Below, piece after piece: positions 58,500 to 64,000 of a stretch of 64,000 nt of DNA. The stretch spans positions 97,717,067 through 97,781,066 of the forward strand of contig NC_092879.1 of assembly GCF_028372415.1 (NCBI RefSeq), given 5' to 3'. The DNA comes from Notamacropus eugenii (Eukaryota > Chordata > Mammalia > Diprotodontia > Macropodidae). How positions within the stretch are numbered: position 1 is the stretch's first letter; every line of letters starts with the position of its first letter. A program made the translations under genes and the position numbers. Below the pieces are notes generated by a model. That model had not been told where the DNA came from and searched no databases. It saw only the letters and a program-made list of their open reading frames with translations.

Positions 58500-58640
58500 G
58501 TAGGGGCAACACAGGAGTGTTTGTAGCCAGCAGAACAGGGAGAGAATGAAGATTAGCGAGAGTGGGAAATGCTAGAGGGAACAATCTGCTGGAGAAGACA
58601 GAATGGAATGAGATCAAGGATACATATCAAGGGGTTAGCA
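58500..58640 (-). mobile_element. L2-type fragment
   Basis: GTAGCCAGCAGAACAGGGAG, AATGAAGATTAGCGAGAGTG, matching 19720-19800. Confidence 0.5.
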
Positions 58641-58644
58641 GCAT

Positions 58645-58765
58645 AGGGTTCTTTCTTTTTCTGGAGGCGATTTGTGAATTCTTTCAATTAGCCCTTTGTT
58701 TTCTGGGCTTCAAAGTTCTTGGCAGTTTTCTTTTATTATTTCTCATATTATGGTGCTTAGATATT
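58645..58765 (-). mobile_element. L1 ORF1-region fragment
   Basis: TGGAGGCGATTTGTGAATTC, TGGCAGTTTTCTTTTATTAT, read in reverse; resembles L1 ORF1 sequence. Confidence 0.45.
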
Positions 58766-58869
58766 TTAAGTAGGTGAATTCTTTGGAAGATCAATGATCT
58801 ACGTTGTAGCTATGGATCCTGCCTTTGAGATCAATATGTTTTACGTGTATAGAAATCATGTGTTCTTTT

Positions 58870-59950
58870 AACATCGTTGATATTTGCTTAGGAGGGGAAA
58901 ATTCATAACCCTAAATGCACTTTAATTAACAAAAGAGAAAAAGAACAAATAAAAAAATTGGGTGAGTGACTAGAAAGTAGGAAACCAACAAGCTTTTAAA
59001 ATCCGACAAAACTCCAAAATCGAAATACCAAAAATCAAAAAAGAAATTGGAAAAATTGAAAGCAAAAACCCCCTTTAATGAACTGATAAACAATACTAAG
59101 AGCTATTTTTAAGAAAAATATCAAAACAAACATTCTGATTTTTTAAGAAGAGGAAAACCGAAGTGTTTGCATCAAAAATGAAAAAACAGAATTGACAACA
59201 GATGAAAGGAATATAAATGAAATTATCAGAAATTAATATGTCCAATTATATGCTAACAAAACAGGACAAGATAGAATTTAAATAATCCAAAACTCAGGAA
59301 CAGAAATTGAATATCCAAGAAATGAATTCTCAGAATGGAACAATCAGGGACCAGATGGATTGACAAGCAAATTCTATCAAACATCCAAAGAACAATTGAT
59401 TCCAATATTACATAAGCGATTGACACAAAAGGAAAAAAGAATGTAACATAATAAAGTCTTGTTACCTAAACCAGGGAGAGACAAAATAAAGAAAGAAAAA
59501 TAAAGAATTCTGATCAAAATTGATACAAAAATGTTAAAGAAAATATTAACAAAGAGTCTATAGCAACAAATCAAAAGTATTAGATGCTTATGCCAAGGTT
59601 GTATTAATACAAGGAATTCAAGTTTGGTTCAGTTATTGAGATGGTCAATATAATAGACCATATTAATAAATGGCAAAGCAAAAACCATATGATTATATCA
59701 ATAGCTGCAGAAAAAGATTTTGACTAAATGCAGCCTCCAATTAAAAACAACAACACTAGAAAACATTAGGATAAATGGACCTTAATATGGTCATTATTAT
59801 CTGTCTAAAGTCAAGAGGTTGCATTATATATAACAAGTATAAATTAGAGGCCTTCCAATAAGAGCAGGGGGAAGCAAAAAGGAGTGCTAGAAATGGAAAC
59901 TATAGCAAGAAAACAAGAAAAAGAAATTGAGGCAAATCATAGGCAAAGAA
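58870..59950 (+). mobile_element. L1 ORF2 (element C), N-terminal half
   Basis: Plus-strand ORF2 in broken frames: GPDGLTSKFYQTSKEQLIPI (59350-59410), LLPKPGRD, KILIKIDTKML-like block, the family's QAGF-type region near 59590 and the IISIDAEKAFD-equivalent at about 59690-59725. Interrupted by two SINEs at 59953. Confidence 0.75.
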
Positions 59951-59952
59951 AA

Positions 59953-60035
59953 AACTGTGGGCAGCTAGGTGGCATAGTGGATAGAATGCTGGACTTAGAG
60001 TCAGGAAGACTCATCTTCCTGAGTTCGATTCTGAT
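59953..60035 (+). mobile_element. CORE-SINE head fragment
   Basis: GTGGGCAGCTAGGTGGCATA, GTGGATAGAATGCTGGACTT, GAGTCAGGAAGACTC. Truncated by the next SINE. Confidence 0.75.
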
Positions 60036-60037
60036 CT

Positions 60038-60355
60038 CTTGGGGCAACAAGGTGGTGCAGTGGATAGAGCACCAGTGCAGGAGTAAGGAAGACCTGAGTT
60101 CAAATCTCACCTTAGACACTTGACACTCCCTAGCTGTGTGACCTTGGGCAAGTCACTTAACCCCCATTGCCTCATCCTGGGCCATCTCCAGTCATCCTGA
60201 TGAATATCTGGTCACTGGATCCAGATGGCTCTGGAGGAGAAGTGAGGCTGGTGACCTGCCCAGCCCTCCCTCACTCAAAACAAAGTCAAGTGCAAGTCAT
60301 GTGACCATTCCTCTGATGGCCTGGTCTTCGGCAACGAAGGACAAACCCACACAGG
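60038..60355 (+). mobile_element. Full-length WSINE1-like CORE-SINE
   Basis: Head TTGGGGCAACAAGGTGGTGC, CORE TCCCTAGCTGTGTGACCTTG, joint CATTGCCTCATCCTGGGCCA, tail GGTGACCTGCCCAGCCCTCC and GGTCTTCGGCAACGAAGGAC. The tail matches 30328-30500 in reverse. Confidence 0.88.
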
Positions 60356-60444
60356 CCAAGAAACAACGACATCATCCCTTTTTACAGATGGCACAGTGGG
60401 TTTCTTCCTGGCACCCGATAGGCGCTTCATAAGTATTTGTTGAC

Positions 60445-61010
60445 TTGAGTCAACTAAAAGTTACTGAAATGAGTGATAACTTAAGAAACAGAATCAAAGT
60501 CCCCCTAAGTCATCAGCACGCCTACAGATTGCCAATAAAGCCAACAAAGCTGAAGAGATCGGAGGAGAAGTGTCTTTTAAAATACTCTAGAACATATAAA
60601 ACACTTGGGAGCCCCTCTGACCATGACCCAGTATAGGAGATATAGGAATACAACCATAGAATGCTCCCAAATAAAGACAGGCCTAAATCATTGAGGGAAT
60701 ACTAATTCCTCGTGGACAGATCAAGTCAATGTAATAAAAATGCCAATACTGCCTTGATTAATTTACTTATCTGGTGATAACAATCAAAATACCAAAAAAA
60801 GAGCTAGAAAAAATAATAATGAAATTCATCTGGAGGAATAAAAGGTCAAGGATCTCAAAAGAATTAATGAAGAAAAAAAGTGAGAAAGGGATATCAGTAC
60901 GAAATGTCAAACCATACTTATCTCAGTGAGCACCAAAGTGATCTGGTGCTGATTCAAAACTGGGGAAGATGATCAATGGGATAATTTTAAGTGCACAATG
61001 TACGAGAGCA
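60445..61010 (+). mobile_element. L1 ORF2 (element C), continued
   Basis: GCCAATAAAGCCAACAAAGC and the block at 60760-60870 (AAAATAATAATGAAATTCAT, CAAGGATCTCAAAAGAATTA) correspond to the minus-strand 9240-9420 region of the full-length L1. Confidence 0.75.
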
Positions 61011-61034
61011 AACGAGCTAGGAACCTTTTGTTGT

Positions 61035-61277
61035 TTTATCATTTTTCAGTTGTGTTGACCTATTTTGGAGTTTTCTTGGCAGCAATATACTGGAGTGGTT
61101 TACCATTTTCTTCTCCAGCTCATTTTACAGATGAGGAAACTGAGGCAAATGGGGGAAGTGACCAACCTAGGGTGACACAGCTAGTATGTTTCTGAGGCTG
61201 GATTTGAAATCCGGAAGACTCCTCTTCTTGGCTCCAGATTTGTCACTCTATCTACTTTTCCACCTAGCTGCCCTAAG
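61035..61277 (-). mobile_element. Marsupial CORE-SINE
   Basis: TTTTCTTGGCAGCAATATAC, TTACAGATGAGGAAACTGAG, GGTGACACAGCTAGTATGTT, ending CTTTTCCACCTAGCTGCCCT. Confidence 0.85.
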
Positions 61278-62225
61278 CCAGTGTTTGATAAATCAAGACT
61301 GGGGAAAAGTACTGGGTAAAGTAATCACTCAAAAGGAGCTACAGGGAAACCTGAGAGAAATCATGTTTAGGCAAACAATCATATCATATATCAAGATTAG
61401 TCCCAACTAGATACATGACCTGAATAAAAAGCCTTATGAAAGGTCACATAATAGACAAATTAATGTGGCAAGAAAGAAAGTAACTATAGAGAGGTGGAAA
61501 ATTCACGATTAGACAAGGGACAGGCAAGAGTTTAGAAGATAAAATGCACAATTTAATTGCATAAAGTTGAAAAATTTTGCACAAACAAAACCAATCCAGC
61601 TAAAATTAGAAGAGAAGCAGTTAGCTGGAGAGGGAGGGGGTGAATCTTTATAATAATTTTCTCTGATAAAGATCTCATTTCTGTGATATGAGGAATTGAC
61701 TCAAATTTATAAGATTAAAAGCCATTCCCCAGTTAATGAAAGGTTATGAACAGATAGTTCTCAAAGGAAGACATCCAAGCTATCAATAATCATATAGAAA
61801 AAAATGCTCCAAATCACTAATAATTAGAGAAAGTTAAATGAAAGGAACTTTGAGGTTCCACTTCATACCCATATGATTAGCAAAGAGGTCCAAAAAAAGG
61901 ATAATGATAACTGTCAGAAGGTTTGTGGAGAAACAAACACTAATGCACTCTTGGTGGAGATGTGAACTTGTCTGACCACTCCGGAAAGCAATTTAGAACT
62001 ATACCCTGAATGTCATTAAAATGGACATACCCTTTGACCCAGTGATGCCACTATTGGGCTTATACCCCCAAAGATAAAAGAAACAGGAAAAGAATCTACA
62101 TGTACCAAAGTATTTGTAGGAGAACTGGACACTAAGGGGAGGGTCATCCATTGCAGGGGAGCTGAACAACTTTTGGTATACAAATATAATGAAATACTAC
62201 TGTCCCATAAGAATATGAAGGGTTT
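61278..62225 (+). mobile_element. L1 ORF2 end and 3' UTR (element C), continued
   Basis: AAATTTTGCACAAACAAAAC, TCTCTGATAAAGATCTCATT, AGAAAGTTAAATGAAAGGAA, ACATACCCTTTGACCCAGTG, TTATACCCCCAAAGATAAAA. Reads collinearly with the reverse of 8000-8900. Confidence 0.85.
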
Positions 62226-62284
62226 CAATGACAGCCTCTGAAGTCCCTTTGAACTCTAGATCAATGAATCTATGACATAATGGT

Positions 62285-62460
62285 ATAGTTAGAAAACCTG
62301 AAAGAACTGGCAAAAGATGTAATTGGGATAATTAATAGTTACAACAAAGTGGCAGGATACAAAAAAAATCACATATCTCCCCCCAACCTGAAGCATTTCC
62401 ATACAATAATAACAAAAACCAGGCAGAAATTCCATTCCAAATAAATACAAAATCTGTTTA
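62285..62460 (+). mobile_element. L1 ORF2 fragment
   Basis: Broken frame with VIGIINSYNKVAGYK, matching the KVAGYKINPDKS block of the full-length copy (about 9640-9680). Its order after a 3' UTR shows it is a separate insertion. Confidence 0.65.
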
Positions 62461-62609
62461 ATATAGCTAATAATAGCTAACATTTGTACAGCATTACTAG
62501 GTGCCAGGCACTATATCAAATGCTTTGGGTTAGGCGAACAGGCATGATAACTAAGAATAAGAAACTGTAAATAGTCATGGAGGCCAGACTAGGGCTCTGG
62601 TAGGGTGTG

Positions 62610-62695
62610 CGTGTGCACATATATGTGCGCATGTATGTGCATGTGTGCATGCATATGTGTGTGCATGTATGTGTGGTGCATGTATGTGTGTTCAT
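62610..62695. repeat. ATGTGTG-type simple sequence
   Basis: Irregular alternating GTGCAT/GTATGT repeats. Confidence 0.9.
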
Positions 62696-62903
62696 GGATT
62701 GAGAGTTCCATAATAATCAACCATATGATGGAACAGACCAATCCTTCCAGTCTTCTCAAAGAGAATAAGAAGGCAATAGAGGCACTTTCCTCACCCTGAT
62801 TGGACCAGAGTTGGAAGGACATTGACAGGTGGAACATGTCCAGAAAATCGAGCTCAAAGTGACCATCATATCATAGAACTAGAGCTGCAAGTGCACATAT
62901 GGG

Positions 62904-62908
62904 TGTGT

Positions 62909-62943
<35 letters not shown>
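62904..62943. repeat. (GT)n microsatellite
   Basis: About 18 GT dinucleotides with one CT interruption. Confidence 0.95.
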
Positions 62944-62946
<3 letters not shown>

Positions 62947-63079
62947 AATTCAATTAGGGGGAGAAATGAGCTTTAGGTGGTCTCAACACACAAATTACCA
63001 TGATACAAGGACTTGCATGTCATTCCCAAAGGTCAGAAGGGAAGTTGGAGGGATGAGGATAGAGTTCCTTTTTACTGCC

Positions 63080-63225
63080 AAAGAACAGTCACAAAGGCTC
63101 AAGATCAGCCTAGAGGAAGGTCTGTAGTGAAATGCCCCAGGGCTCTGTCTTTGGCCCTGTGCAGTTCAAAATTTTTTTAATGAAAGATTGAAATAAAGGC
63201 ATAGATAGTATGTTGGTCACATGTG
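63080..63225 (+). mobile_element. CR1/L3-type LINE RT fragment
   Basis: Reads MPQGSVFGPVQFKIFLM (about 63130-63180), the decayed family motif VPQGSVLGPVLFNIFIN, followed by KGIDSML. It stops where the next ORF begins. Confidence 0.65.
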
Positions 63226-63510
63226 CAGAAGCTCCATATGAATCAACCAGGTGATGGACTGGGCAAAAACATGAATGAATCCTTTCATAGGCTGTATGAA
63301 GAGGAGCAGCTTCCTAACCAACCTCTGGTCAGCCCACCTTCGGAGTATCGGGCTGAATTCTTGGATGCACATTTTCAGAAAGACATTAACCTACTGGAGC
63401 ACATCTTAAGAGATCAGAGGGACATATTTATTGCTGAAAGAAATCCCTGTATAGCAGACCTAGAGATGGAGAGAGTGTTCAAGCATGTGTCATCCAACCA
63501 CTCCTTTTAA
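63223..63510 (+). other. Unrecognised 95-codon ORF
   Basis: Opens around 63223 (first true ATG 63238) and ends TAA 63508-63510. Predicted soluble, acidic and mostly helical: FHRLYEEEQLPNQPLVSP, EYRAEFLDAHFQKDINLLEH, ILRDQRDIFIAERNP. Composition is unlike the low-complexity shadows elsewhere. It lies between two CR1/L3-type segments (RT at 63080-63225, 3' end from 63640), so it may be part of that LINE's ORF, an inserted exon-like fragment, or chance. I do not recognise the peptide. Confidence 0.35.
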
Positions 63511-63639
63511 CTACAAAGAACTGACATCCCAAAGTTCAGCAAGGAGCAGAGGGAGGATTGAAACCCAGGTTTCTGACTCCCAAGCTACCACTCTAGGTGA
63601 CTCAGATGCAGAGAGATCTGGAAACAACATTTTCTGAGG

Positions 63640-64000
63640 ATTATTAAAGGAACTGAGGAAGCGTACCCTACAGAAGAGAAGCCTAGATATGGACAAGGCG
63701 GCAGGGAAGGTGCATGATTTCTATCTTCATGTATTTGAAAGCTCCTCCTGGGCCTCAGCAGACAAATGGAACAAGGGGCAATGGGGCTAAATTACAAGAC
63801 AGATCAAATCTTGATGTCAGGACAAACTTCCCAACCATGAGAGCTTACTTATAGTGGAGGGGCTGCCTGGGAAGGGTTCTGGTAGTCCATGTCGCCACCC
63901 AGCAGAGCAGAGCTGCTGGAGAGGGAATTCTTGCTCACGAATAGGCTTGACTCAATGGTCCTGAAGTCCCCTGCAAAAATGAGACTCCAGGATTTTGTGA
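63640..64000 (+). mobile_element. CR1/L3-type LINE 3' end
   Basis: TTCATGTATTTGAAAGCTCC, GGAACAAGGGGCAATGGGGC, CTTGATGTCAGGACAAACTT, GGAGGGGCTGCCTGGGAAGG, ACTCAATGGTCCTGAAGTCC, then CAGGATTTTGTGA. It runs to the window edge. Confidence 0.75.

Overview
This is vertebrate, and almost certainly marsupial, nuclear DNA. There is no operon structure, Shine-Dalgarno-led ORF, tRNA or rRNA gene. Most of the window is a palimpsest of retrotransposons: L1 with its ORF1-only relative HAL1, old L2, CR1/L3-type and RTE/BovB-type LINEs, MIR and marsupial CORE-SINEs (including units resembling WSINE1), and one Ty3/gypsy pol relic. WSINE1-like units joined to marsupial-type L1/HAL1 suggest an Australian marsupial, but the species cannot be fixed by eye.

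Layout. 1-7.7 kb: L1 fragments, an L1 copy carrying a 3' transduction, an unexplained 1.3 kb stretch (4.65-6.0 kb), and MIR/CORE-SINEs. 7.7-13.8 kb: a full-length, mutated L1 on the minus strand. 13.85-15.77 kb: Ty3/gypsy RT and RNase H remnants. 15.77-18.58 kb: a full-length HAL1 on plus. A 0.4 kb inverted repeat flanks part of this block. 18.8-20.6 kb: L2. 20.6-22.5 kb: a GC-rich, CpG-rich block with a CTG-triplet tract and a roughly 55 bp minisatellite. 24.7-25.4 kb: a terminal-exon-like ORF encoding a small HNRNPC/RALY-type coiled-coil protein. 27.5-30.6 kb: L2, MIR, WSINE. 30.8-41.3 kb: an old minus-strand L1 split by SINEs and by a HAL1 with a clean target-site duplication. 42.4-43.0 kb and 48.35-49.0 kb: second and third copies of the HNRNPC-like exon. 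Between them lie an RTE fragment and a 118 bp tandem repeat. 49.9-58.5 kb: mostly L2, with L1 pieces and microsatellites. 58.6-64 kb: plus-strand L1 interrupted by SINEs, then a CR1/L3 fragment and one unrecognised 95-codon ORF.

The only host-gene-like signal is the trio of same-strand exons at 24.7, 42.4 and 48.4 kb. Each has an AG acceptor, the HNRNPC-type coiled coil, a shortened acidic tail and a related 3' UTR with a poly(A) signal. Copy 1 is intact with its own ATG, copy 2 is frameshifted, and copy 3 is open but has no start codon in the exon. Shared sequence past the poly(A) site points to DNA duplication rather than retroposition. No RRM exon is visible. A CpG-rich block 3 kb upstream of copy 1 is a candidate first exon/promoter, which is inference only.

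All repeat assignments were made by eye from recalled family features; boundaries are approximate unless a target-site duplication is given.
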